Shown here piece by piece: positions 1-7,734 of a stretch of DNA of 64,000 nucleotides. Position numbers and translations under genes: made by a program. How positions within the stretch are numbered: position 1 is the first letter of the stretch; each line of letters opens with the position of its first letter. This DNA comes from Dokdonella sp. (GTDB taxonomy: Bacteria > Pseudomonadota > Gammaproteobacteria > Xanthomonadales > Rhodanobacteraceae): contig NZ_JAHCAP010000004.1 in NCBI RefSeq assembly GCF_019634815.1, positions 1-64,000 on the forward strand, written 5' to 3'. The notes beneath the pieces were generated by a model. That model did no database searches, was not told the DNA's origin, and saw nothing but the letters and a program-made list of their open reading frames with translations.

Positions 1-124
1 TGCCGTGATTGGCGATGGTGATGCGGTAGGCGAAGGCGTAGCGGTTCTCGTGCGGAGCCGACTGGTCGTCGAGAAAGCGCGTGTCGACCGAAATCGAAAT
101 GTCGTAGGGTTTCTTGCTGCTCAT
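1..124 (-). CDS. apaG: ApaG family protein (partial, 3' end outside window)
   Basis: The gene reads from an ATG at 124 down to the left edge, giving 41 residues that begin MSSKKPYDISISVDTRF and continue to FAYRITIANHG. This matches the N-terminal strand region of ApaG (DUF525), a small single-domain protein of about 125 residues linked historically to divalent-cation efflux and diadenosine-tetraphosphate metabolism; its biochemical role is unsettled. In enterobacteria apaG follows rsmA directly; here an FG-GAP repeat gene lies between them. The C-terminal two thirds is outside the window. Confidence 0.85.
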   Translation of the reverse strand, partial: MSSKKPYDISISVDTRFLDDQSAPHENRYAFAYRITIANHG

Positions 125-212
125 GGTCACGGATTTTCAGCGACTGGCGCGTCGCCGGCAAGCCATGGCCTGTGGTTCGCGCGCCGGCGGCAGGCCGACG
201 CGCCCGGTGCGG

Positions 213-2360
213 TTACGGGGATTCGAACGTATCGAAGAAGATGCGGTCGAGCAGGCGCAGCTTGAACCGGTACAGCGCAAGATCGCTTGTCGCCGCCACG
301 CTCCAGTCCGAATGGACGCTGCCTGCCAACGCGATCTGGTTGCCCAAGGCCACCTGGCCGCCCATGTAGTCGGTCGATGCGGCCATCTGGCCGTCGTTGC
401 CATCCACGAGGACCAGCCGATCGGCCGATGAAACCAGCAGTTGGTGGATGTCGCCATCCAGGGCCGTGATCGCCCGAACCGGTGCAGGCAATGTCCAGGA
501 ACGCAGATACGCCCGTGTGCGTGCGTCGTAGAACGTGATGGCACCGCCTTCCAGGAACACGGCGATCTCCGGGCCGGCGATGCCATGCTCAATGAAGCTG
601 GCACCGTCGTTGGTGGCTGCAAGCACCCAGTCGAGCAGCAGGGTCTGGCTGTTGTACGCGCGCAGGCTTCCGGGCAGCACCGCGATCATTTCGACACCGG
701 CACCGCCACCTGGGGTGGGCCCGAGCAGGACGGTATTGATTTGGGTAAAGCCGGTGCCCATCGGCGGCGAATTCCACAGCAGGTGTCCATCGACGCCCGA
801 AAATACCGATAGCAATGCACCCGAGGCACCGGTTGAATATGGGGCAGTGGCGGCAACGAAATCGAGCGTGCCATCTGCGTCGAAGTCGAGCAATTGGAAA
901 TCCACGAGATTGCGGGAGTCCATGGGGCGGATTGTGGAATAGTCTCCGATCTGCAGTTTGACCGACATGTCAGAGCCATCAAGCACGAGCAAGCGGCCAC
1001 CTCCACTCGATGTTCCGCCGATCACGATGTCGGCGCCGGGCGCGCCGTCGTGGGCGATCGGCCGAATTCGGCTTGTGGTCATGTTGAACGCTTCATTTGC
1101 ATTGTAGGATGGCGGGCTCTGCCAACGAACCGCGCCGCTCTGCAGGTCGAGCACTTGCTTGTCGTGCGTGAACCCGCTGTCCATTCGGGTGCCCGCCATC
1201 ACTTCCAGCCGGCCATCGCCGTCGAGGTCGCCGATGCTGGTCGTGTACAGTGGACTGGAACCGGGTGCGTAGTTCCATTTGGATTCGCCGCTGCGCCCGT
1301 CGGCGACGTCGAGCAGGCGACCGTTGTAGGTCGAACCTGAGGCAAATGCGATTTCTGGTATGCCGTCGCCGTCGAGATCGCCTCCGGCAATCGCGCGGAC
1401 GCTGTAGCCCTGGTTCGGGATCTCGAAGCGTTGCTGATGCGTGGTGGCATCGATGGCGTGCACGGCACCCCATTGGCCGTCGCCGATCAGGATCACATCG
1501 CGCGCATTCGGGTCTGCGTCCAGATGGGCGGTTGCAAGCGCGCCAATGTCGATATTCGTGCTGCCGCCCCACAATGGCGACCACGGGCTGGCGCGGAAGA
1601 TCGTGTATTGGTACCAGCCCTGTGCCGCCACCCAATGTGTCGTGCCGTCGTCGCCGAGTGCGCCGGTTGCGAGCCTCGTGCCAAAACCGTCGATGTATTG
1701 CCAGTCCACCGCGCGCGTCGCGCCGTCGAGCACGACGCCGGGCACGGCGCCGGCGATGATGATCTCCAGCGCCGGGTCAGCGTCGAGCTGCGCGAGCGCC
1801 AGATCCGTGCCGCCGGATCCTGCCGCAACCCACAGGGCCTGGCCATCAGCCAGCGAATAGGCGCGCAGGTCCGAATCGGAGAGGATCAGCAAGTCGTCGC
1901 TGCCATTGCCGTCCACGTCGCCAATGGCCGCGGCCCTTGCGTTGGTGATGACATTGAACTGACGGGCTTGTGCCAGCGGCCAGCCGCTGAAATCGCGTAC
2001 GGTTCCGTTGGCTCCCACCGTCAGCACATGCGTGGAGCCATTGCTCATCCAGCCCAGCGCACGCACGTTTCCACCATCGTCGGGCAGCGGCGTCGCCTGC
2101 TTGAAGCCGAACGAACCATCGGCCTTGCGGCCGAGCGTCATGAGGATCGACGATTGGGTCTCGCCCGCGAAGACCAGGTCGGCGATGCCATCGCCATCGG
2201 GGTCGACGACTGCGAAGCGTCCGCCGGCGACACCCGTCAAGGTCGTCACGTCATGGCCGAGCTCGAGCCAATGCGGGAATGTCGGCGGGCTGCCGCCGGA
2301 TGCGATCGGGCATGCGCATGTGCTTGCCGTGGCCGCGAGGATCCATGCATGAAACTTCAT
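213..2360 (-). CDS. secreted FG-GAP/VCBS repeat protein with C-terminal FxDxFE motif
   Basis: A protein of 715 residues with an N-terminal signal peptide (MKFHAWILAATASTCACPIASGG). It is built almost entirely of FG-GAP/VCBS repeats: calcium-type loops such as DPDGDGIADLVFAG, DVDGNGSDDLLILS, DLDGDGIPEIAFASG, DLDGDGRLEVMAG and DFDADGTLDFVAA recur about every 50-60 residues, which implies an extracellular beta-propeller. The last residues, LLDRIFFDTFESP, resemble a motif in the M36-like protein at 39918-41747. The start is well supported by AAGGAG just upstream. The gene sits between rsmA and apaG, an unusual place. The ligand is not predictable; adhesion or surface binding is an inference from the family. 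Confidence 0.8.
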   Translation of the reverse strand: MKFHAWILAATASTCACPIASGGSPPTFPHWLELGHDVTTLTGVAGGRFAVVDPDGDGIADLVFAGETQSSILMTLGRKADGSFGFKQATPLPDDGGNVRALGWMSNGSTHVLTVGANGTVRDFSGWPLAQARQFNVITNARAAAIGDVDGNGSDDLLILSDSDLRAYSLADGQALWVAAGSGGTDLALAQLDADPALEIIIAGAVPGVVLDGATRAVDWQYIDGFGTRLATGALGDDGTTHWVAAQGWYQYTIFRASPWSPLWGGSTNIDIGALATAHLDADPNARDVILIGDGQWGAVHAIDATTHQQRFEIPNQGYSVRAIAGGDLDGDGIPEIAFASGSTYNGRLLDVADGRSGESKWNYAPGSSPLYTTSIGDLDGDGRLEVMAGTRMDSGFTHDKQVLDLQSGAVRWQSPPSYNANEAFNMTTSRIRPIAHDGAPGADIVIGGTSSGGGRLLVLDGSDMSVKLQIGDYSTIRPMDSRNLVDFQLLDFDADGTLDFVAATAPYSTGASGALLSVFSGVDGHLLWNSPPMGTGFTQINTVLLGPTPGGGAGVEMIAVLPGSLRAYNSQTLLLDWVLAATNDGASFIEHGIAGPEIAVFLEGGAITFYDARTRAYLRSWTLPAPVRAITALDGDIHQLLVSSADRLVLVDGNDGQMAASTDYMGGQVALGNQIALAGSVHSDWSVAATSDLALYRFKLRLLDRIFFDTFESP

Positions 2361-2411
2361 TTCCTTCTCCTTCGGGGTTCAATTCCGTTCCGGCGAGTTT
2401 ACGGCATCGGG

Positions 2412-3248
2412 TTACGGTCGGAACGTGATCGGCGTGGCAGGGGGGCGCTCCTGCGCGTGGCGACGGGCCAGCGCGACGAACGCGGCCGGCGCAAGTTGCT
2501 CGGCGCGCTGCTGCGGATCGACACCCGCCTTGCGGATCGCGTCGACATCGAGCAGGTTGCGCAGCGCGTTGGCGAGCGTCTTGCGGCGTTGGCCGAAGGC
2601 GGCGCGCACGACGTTCGCAAGCACCGGCGCATCGACGTCGGGGCGCTCCGAAGGCGGTCGCGGCACCAACCGCACCACCGCCGAATCGACCTTGGGTGGT
2701 GGCCGGAACGCCTGCGGCGGCACGTGCAGCAGTGGCTCGACGCGGCAGGTCAGTTGCAGCATCACCGACAGCCGCCCATAGACCTTGCTACCCGGAGCGG
2801 CGGCCATGCGCTCGACCACTTCCTGTTGCAGCATGAAGTGCATGTCGGTGATCGCGTCGATGTGATCCAGGCAATGGAACAGGATCGGCGAGGAAATGTT
2901 GTATGGCAGGTTGCCGACCACGCGCAGGCGCTTGCCTTGCGCCAGCGCCGTGAAGGCGACACCGAGCACGTCGGCATTGATGATGCTGAGTTCGCCGACA
3001 CCTTGCGCCGCGTGTTGGAGTCGCGGAACCAGGTCGCGATCGAGCTCGATCACGGTCAGGCGGCCCAGTGCGCGCAGCAGCGGCAGGGTGAGCGCGCCAT
3101 CGCCGGGTCCGATCTCGACGACGCTGTCATCGGCGCGCGGCGCAATCGCGCGCACGATCGCCTCGATGATGCGGGCGTCGTGGAGAAAGTGCTGGCCGAA
3201 CTGTTTCTTGTGCAGGTGGCGCGGGGTGGCGGCGTGCGGCATCGGCAC
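2412..3248 (-). CDS. rsmA: 16S rRNA (adenine(1518)-N(6)/adenine(1519)-N(6))-dimethyltransferase RsmA
   Basis: About 278 residues, the usual length. RsmA (KsgA) dimethylates two adjacent adenines near the 3' end of 16S rRNA late in 30S assembly, using S-adenosylmethionine. The N-terminal KKQFGQHFLHD, the SAM loop VEIGPGDGALTLPLL and the catalytic NLPYNIS motif are all present, followed by the C-terminal helical region. The first in-frame start is GTG at 3248; an ATG two codons later (3242) is equally possible, and neither has a clear Shine-Dalgarno sequence. It belongs to the surA-pdxA-rsmA-apaG group but is separated from pdxA by yeiH and a LysR gene. Confidence 0.95.
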   Translation of the reverse strand: MPMPHAATPRHLHKKQFGQHFLHDARIIEAIVRAIAPRADDSVVEIGPGDGALTLPLLRALGRLTVIELDRDLVPRLQHAAQGVGELSIINADVLGVAFTALAQGKRLRVVGNLPYNISSPILFHCLDHIDAITDMHFMLQQEVVERMAAAPGSKVYGRLSVMLQLTCRVEPLLHVPPQAFRPPPKVDSAVVRLVPRPPSERPDVDAPVLANVVRAAFGQRRKTLANALRNLLDVDAIRKAGVDPQQRAEQLAPAAFVALARRHAQERPPATPITFRP

Positions 3249-3321
3249 ATGGTAGTGGAACGACCACGCTCTGCGTCGCCGCCATCGGCGCTGCGGACCG
3301 CTGTCGGGGCGCTGGCCGCAG

Positions 3322-4326
3322 TCAGCCGGTGCCGATCACGAAGTGCAGCATCCAGTAGCCGCCGATCGTGAGCCAGCCAAACAGCGCGGTGGCCAGCAGC
3401 AGCGGCCTGGGGCCGAGCGCGCGCAGGCGCGCAAGGCGCGTCTCCAGTCCCAGCGCGCCCATTGCCATGGCCAGCAGCAGGGTATCCAGATCGAGCAGGC
3501 GCGCACGCACCTGCGCCGGCAGCTCCACCAGCGAGTTGAACAGACAGACTGCCAGAAAACCCAGGGCAAACCACGGCACCGTGACCGCGCCGCCACCCCC
3601 TTCGGCGTGCCGCGCCTGCCAGGCGCCCAGCACGAACAGGAAGGGCACCAGCAGCAGCACGCGCGTGAGCTTGACGATGATGGCCGTGTCGGCCGCCGTC
3701 GGATCGATGGCGCTGCCGGCCGCGACCACCTGTGCCACTTCATGCACGGTCGCGCCGGTGTAGATGCCGTAGTGAATGGGCGACAGTGCCAGCCAGTGCG
3801 CGAGCTGCGGGTAGAGGAAGATGTCGAGCGTTCCGAACAGCACGACGCCGGCGACCGCGATGGCGACCTTGTCGGGCGCCGACTTGAGCAGTCGTTCGGC
3901 GGCCAGCACCGCGGCGGCGCCGCAGATCGCGCTGCCACACGCGGTCAGCAGGCTGGTGTCACGATCCAGCGCGAACCAGCGCTGCCCGATCCACAGGCCC
4001 AGCGCGAGCGTGCTGGTGACGATGAGCACGTCCAGCAGCAGGGCGCCGGGTCCCACGGCGGTGATCTGCTGGAAACTGATGCGCAGCCCGTACAGGATGA
4101 TGCCGGCACGCAGGAGGCTGCGTTGGGCGTAGCCGACGCCCGGCGCCAGCGCCGGCGGCAGGCGTGCGCCGGCGAGGTTGCCGACCAGCATGCCGAGCAC
4201 GATTGCGACCGTGAGCGCAGACAGTTGCAGGCGGGCGAGCGCGGGCAGGGCGGCCAGCAGCAACCCGCCCAGGCCCAGTGCAAGGGCGAGCGCCAGACCC
4301 GGGAGACGGGCACCAAACACAGTCAT
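3322..4326 (-). CDS. yeiH: YeiH family (UPF0324) membrane protein, putative sulfate exporter
   Basis: A 334-residue, very hydrophobic protein with about ten predicted membrane segments. It carries the family signatures LRAGIILYGLRIS, the glycine/alanine-rich ACGSAICGAAAVLA segment and GIYTGATVHEVAQVVAAG, all typical of Cons_hypoth698/YeiH proteins. The substrate is not established; the family is annotated as a putative sulfate exporter. It is divergent from a LysR-type regulator with an AT-rich region of about 90 bp between, the same arrangement as yeiE-yeiH of E. coli, so that regulator probably controls it. Confidence 0.85.
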   Translation of the reverse strand: MTVFGARLPGLALALALGLGGLLLAALPALARLQLSALTVAIVLGMLVGNLAGARLPPALAPGVGYAQRSLLRAGIILYGLRISFQQITAVGPGALLLDVLIVTSTLALGLWIGQRWFALDRDTSLLTACGSAICGAAAVLAAERLLKSAPDKVAIAVAGVVLFGTLDIFLYPQLAHWLALSPIHYGIYTGATVHEVAQVVAAGSAIDPTAADTAIIVKLTRVLLLVPFLFVLGAWQARHAEGGGGAVTVPWFALGFLAVCLFNSLVELPAQVRARLLDLDTLLLAMAMGALGLETRLARLRALGPRPLLLATALFGWLTIGGYWMLHFVIGTG

Positions 4327-4382
4327 GGCGATTCACGCAGTCGAAGTCGGGCCGGCATTCTGGCCTGATGGGGCATATCAAT

Positions 4383-4400
4383 ATAATCAATTGTCATTAT
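4383..4400. promoter_or_regulatory. AT-rich inverted repeat between yeiH and the LysR gene
   Basis: ATAAT (4383-4387) and ATTAT (4396-4400) form an inverted repeat around an 8-bp spacer containing CAATTG. The site lies in a strikingly AT-rich patch of a GC-rich window, midway between the two divergent starts. LysR-type regulators usually bind interrupted dyads in such regions. Assignment to this LysR protein is inference. Confidence 0.4.
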
Positions 4401-4420
4401 GCTGGTTATAAGGACTCGTG

Positions 4421-5296
4421 ATGATCGCGATCAGCCCGCGCCAACTCGAGGTGTTTGCCGCAATCGCGGCCGCTGGCAGCGTGCGTGCCGCCGCCGGGCA
4501 ACTGGGCCTGACGCAACCGGCGGCGAGCATGGCGCTGGCCGAACTCGAGCGCCTGCTGGGTGCGCCGCTGTTCGATCGCCGCCAGCGTCGCCTCCATCTC
4601 AATGAACAGGGGCGGGCATTGCTGCCGCGGGCCCGCGAGATCGTCGAGCGACTGCGTGAGCTGGGCGGGCCCGGTGATGATGAGGCCGCTGGCGCGCTCG
4701 CGCTGGGCGCGAGCAACACCATCGGCAACTACCTCGTCGGCGATCTGCTGGGCAGCTTCATCGGTGCCCATCCGGCCGTGCGGTTGCGGCTGCGCGTGGC
4801 CAATACCGCCGAGATCATCGCCGGCCTGCTCGACTTCAGCCTCGATGTCGGTTGCATCGAAGGTCCGGCCGGGAGCGAGGACATCGAGTCGATCGCCTGG
4901 CGCGAGGACGAGCTGCGCGTGTGCGTGCGAGCCGATCATGTGCTGGCCAGACGCAAGCGCCTGCGCGCCGACGACCTGCGCGGCCAGCGCTGGATCCTGC
5001 GTGAACCCGGCTCGGCCACGCGAACCCTGTTCGAGCAGAGCAGCCGAGCGGTGCTCGGCCCGGTCGAGGTCACGCTGGAACTGGGACAGAGTGAAGCGAT
5101 CAAGCAGGCCGTGATCGCCGGCCTGGGCGTGGGCTGCCTGCCCGCGGTGGCGATAGGCGATGCGCTGGTCACTGGTCGGCTCGTCGCCCTCCACACGCCC
5201 TTCCTCGACCTGCGCCGCACGCTGACGCTGGTGGTCCATCGCAAGCGCTATCGCGGCGCACTGCTGCGCGCCTTCATCGAAGGGATCACGCGTTGA
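4421..5296 (+). CDS. LysR family transcriptional regulator (YeiE-like)
   Basis: A 291-residue LysR-type regulator. An N-terminal winged helix-turn-helix (about residues 5-65: RQLEVFAAIAAAGSVRAAAGQLGLTQPAASMALAELE split over the recognition helices) is followed by a periplasmic-binding-protein-like effector domain from about residue 85. ATG 4421 is preferred over GTG 4418 because AGGA at 4411-4414 is better spaced. It is divergent from yeiH, so it is probably the local regulator. Its last 11 bp overlap the end of pdxA on the opposite strand. The effector is unknown. Confidence 0.85.
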   Translation: MIAISPRQLEVFAAIAAAGSVRAAAGQLGLTQPAASMALAELERLLGAPLFDRRQRRLHLNEQGRALLPRAREIVERLRELGGPGDDEAAGALALGASNTIGNYLVGDLLGSFIGAHPAVRLRLRVANTAEIIAGLLDFSLDVGCIEGPAGSEDIESIAWREDELRVCVRADHVLARRKRLRADDLRGQRWILREPGSATRTLFEQSSRAVLGPVEVTLELGQSEAIKQAVIAGLGVGCLPAVAIGDALVTGRLVALHTPFLDLRRTLTLVVHRKRYRGALLRAFIEGITR

Positions 5297-6326
5297 TGGT
5301 CGGCTGTCTGCGTGCCGCCAGCTCGAGTGCCAGCCGCGTTGCCGCCAGCAGGCTGCCCGGATCGGCGCGCCCGCTGCCGGCGAGGTCCAGCGCGGTGCCG
5401 TGGTCGACCGAAGTGCGCACATAAGGCAGGCCGAGCGTGACATTGACGGCATGACCGAAGCCCGCGTACTTGAGCACGGGCAGGCCCTGATCGTGATACA
5501 TCGCCAGCACCGCATCGAGATGTGCGAGTCGATGCGGCACGAAGGCGGTATCCGCCGGCAAGGGACCATCGAGATGCATGCCTTCGCCGCGCAGGACATC
5601 GATCACGGGTGCGATCACCTCGATTTCCTCACGTCCCATGTGGCCGCTCTCTCCGGCATGTGGATTGAGGCCGAGCACGCCGATGTGTGGTGCGGGGAGC
5701 GCGAAGCGCGTACGCAGATCGCGGTCGAGGATGCGCAGCGTGCGCGTGAGCGAGGCCCTCGTGATTGCGGTCGGCACCGCCGACAGCGGCAGATGGGTGG
5801 TGGCGAGCGCTACGCGCAGCGGCGCCGCGTCGGCGCGCTCGGCTGCCAGCATCATCACCACCTCGCAGCTGGCGCGTGCGGCGAAGAATTCGGTGTGGCC
5901 AGTGAAGGCGATGCCGGCATCGTTGATGATGCCCTTGTGCACGGGCGCGGTGACGAGCGCATCGAACTCGCCGTTGGCGGCGCCATCGGCGGCGCGCGCC
6001 AGTGCGGTGAGCACGTGACTCGCGTTGCACACGTCGAGTTGGCCGGGCACGACCGGTGCGGCAAGCGGGATTGGCACTACGCGCAGCGTGTGCGCTGCGC
6101 GCGCTGCAGACCGGACTTGCGGTTTCCATGCTTCGAGCACGAGCGGCACGCCGAGTGTGCGCGCAGCATGTTCGAGCAAGGTCGGATCGGTGATTGCGAC
6201 GAGATCGGCGGAAATGTCGCTCGCGGCCAGTCGTACGATGAGTTCGGCGCCGACGCCCGCGGGCTCGCCCGCCGTGAGCGCGAGCCGCGGCAGGGTCGGG
6301 GCCGCGCGCTCGGCAAAGGTCGGCAT
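5286..6326 (-). CDS. pdxA: 4-hydroxythreonine-4-phosphate dehydrogenase PdxA
   Basis: 346 residues, slightly longer than the E. coli enzyme (about 330). PdxA oxidises 4-phosphohydroxy-L-threonine with NAD in the DXP-dependent pyridoxal phosphate pathway; it is cytoplasmic and metal dependent. Family segments visible are LTAGEPAGVGAEL at the start, TAPVHKGIINDAGIAFTGHTEFFA, LGLNPHAGESGHMGREE and MYHDQGLPVLKYAGFGHAVNVTLGLP split across the C-terminal half, with the metal-binding histidines. GGAG sits just before the ATG. It lies 17 bp downstream of surA and is almost certainly co-transcribed with it. Confidence 0.96.
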   Translation of the reverse strand: MPTFAERAAPTLPRLALTAGEPAGVGAELIVRLAASDISADLVAITDPTLLEHAARTLGVPLVLEAWKPQVRSAARAAHTLRVVPIPLAAPVVPGQLDVCNASHVLTALARAADGAANGEFDALVTAPVHKGIINDAGIAFTGHTEFFAARASCEVVMMLAAERADAAPLRVALATTHLPLSAVPTAITRASLTRTLRILDRDLRTRFALPAPHIGVLGLNPHAGESGHMGREEIEVIAPVIDVLRGEGMHLDGPLPADTAFVPHRLAHLDAVLAMYHDQGLPVLKYAGFGHAVNVTLGLPYVRTSVDHGTALDLAGSGRADPGSLLAATRLALELAARRQPTINA

Positions 6327-6343
6327 GGTGCTCCGGCGGTGAC

Positions 6344-7657
6344 TCAGGGCGCGGCGGGCGCTGGCGTTTCGCTGCCGGGCAGGCGGATTTCGACGTAGGC
6401 CTCGCTGCGCAACTGGCGCAGGAAGCTCATGTATTCCTCTTCGGCCTTGCGCTGGAAGATCATGTTCTTGGCTTCGTTGCGCTGCATTTCACCGGCCTTG
6501 TCGGCCTGGCGCGTGTCGATCAACTTGAGCAGGTGCCAGCCCGGAGGCACTTCGAAGGCTTCCGACAGCTCGCCCTTCTTGAGCTTGTCGATCACCGCCT
6601 GTGCCTGCGGACCATAGGCATTTGCCGGCGACCAGCCCATGTCGCCGCCCAGGCGCGCGGTTTCGGTTTCCTGCGAGCTTTCGGTGGCGGCCTTGGCGAA
6701 GTCCTCGCCGTCGACGATGCGCTTGCGGATCGCATCGATCTGCTGCTTGGCCTGCTCGCTGGATACCAGTTCGCTGGTCTTGATGAGGATGTGCTGCAAG
6801 TGATACTCGGTGACGAGCTGGGCGCCCGAGTCGCGCTTGCCGACCAGTTTGACGATGTGGAAGCCGTTGGGTCCGCGCAGCGGATCGGTGATCTGGCCGT
6901 CCTGCAGTTTGTCGGCGGCCTCGACCAGTGCGGGCGGCAGTTCGTTGACGCCGCGCCAGCCGAGGTCGCCGCCCTGCAGCGCGTCTTCGGCATTGGAGTA
7001 GCGGATCGCGGCAGCGGCGAAATCCATGCCGTCGCGCACTTCGCGCACCACGTTCTCGGCCTTGGCGCGGGTGGCATCGACCTGTTCGGGCGAAGCGCCT
7101 TCCGGAAGGTTGATGACGATGTGGGCGACATGCAACTGCTCGGTGCGCACGCGGCCATTCTTGATCAGGCTGTCGATCTCGGCGTCGCTGACCTGGGCGC
7201 GTGACTGGCCGATCTGCTGGCGCAATTGCTGCACCAGCAGCTGGTCGCGGATGGTGTTGCGGAACTGACCATAGTCGAGGCCCTGGCTCTGCACCGCGCC
7301 GCGCAGTTGGCTGATGTCCATGTGGTTCTGCTGCGCGATCTGCGTGAGTGAATGGTCGATCTGCGCATCGGACACCTTGATGCCCGAGTCATTGGCACGC
7401 GCGACCTGCAGCTTCTGCAGCACGAGGCGGTCGAGCATCTGCTTCTCGAGCACGTCCCGTGGTGGCAGCTGGCCCGGATTGTTGGCGAACTGCGCCTGCA
7501 CCTGGGTGAGCTGACGGTCGAGCTCGCTGCGCAGGATGACGTCGTCGTTGACGACCGCGACGATGCCATCGAGCGGCTGCACGCTCTGCGCATGCGCGAG
7601 CGGGGCCAGAAACGCCGCGGTGCCAGCGGCCAGGAATGCCAACAGGAAATGCTTCAT
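6344..7657 (-). CDS. surA: periplasmic chaperone/peptidyl-prolyl isomerase SurA
   Basis: 437 residues, close to E. coli SurA. A signal peptide (MKHFLLAFLAAGTAAFLAPLAHA) precedes the N-terminal chaperone domain (DGIVAVVNDDVILRSELDRQL) and two parvulin PPIase domains (about residues 170-275 and 285-385), each with the repeated GGDLGW/GGDMGW-type loop and GWHLLKL/GFHIVKL strand. SurA escorts unfolded outer-membrane beta-barrels, LptD included, to the BAM complex. It is directly downstream of lptD and upstream of pdxA, the order found in many gammaproteobacteria. Confidence 0.96.
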   Translation of the reverse strand: MKHFLLAFLAAGTAAFLAPLAHAQSVQPLDGIVAVVNDDVILRSELDRQLTQVQAQFANNPGQLPPRDVLEKQMLDRLVLQKLQVARANDSGIKVSDAQIDHSLTQIAQQNHMDISQLRGAVQSQGLDYGQFRNTIRDQLLVQQLRQQIGQSRAQVSDAEIDSLIKNGRVRTEQLHVAHIVINLPEGASPEQVDATRAKAENVVREVRDGMDFAAAAIRYSNAEDALQGGDLGWRGVNELPPALVEAADKLQDGQITDPLRGPNGFHIVKLVGKRDSGAQLVTEYHLQHILIKTSELVSSEQAKQQIDAIRKRIVDGEDFAKAATESSQETETARLGGDMGWSPANAYGPQAQAVIDKLKKGELSEAFEVPPGWHLLKLIDTRQADKAGEMQRNEAKNMIFQRKAEEEYMSFLRQLRSEAYVEIRLPGSETPAPAAP

Positions 7658-7691
7658 CTGGGAGATCCGGGAAAGTCGATGCAGGGTTCAA

Positions 7692-7707
7692 GGCCCCGGG
7701 CGGGGCC
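7692..7707. other. GC hairpin between lptD and surA
   Basis: GGCCCC (7692-7697) and GGGGCC (7702-7707) form a perfect 6-bp stem with a GGGC loop, in the 77-bp gap between the lptD stop and the surA start. There is no U-tract. It could modulate expression between the two genes or be a processing site; function is inference. Confidence 0.35.
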
Positions 7708-7734
7708 GGCGACGCGGCGCGATCTGGCCGCAAG

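Noticed and set aside
1431..3371. 646-codon plus-strand frame opposite the FG-GAP gene and rsmA
   Set aside because: Low-complexity Arg/Ala/Gln-rich translation with no motif, opposite two clear genes; it is a by-product of high GC.
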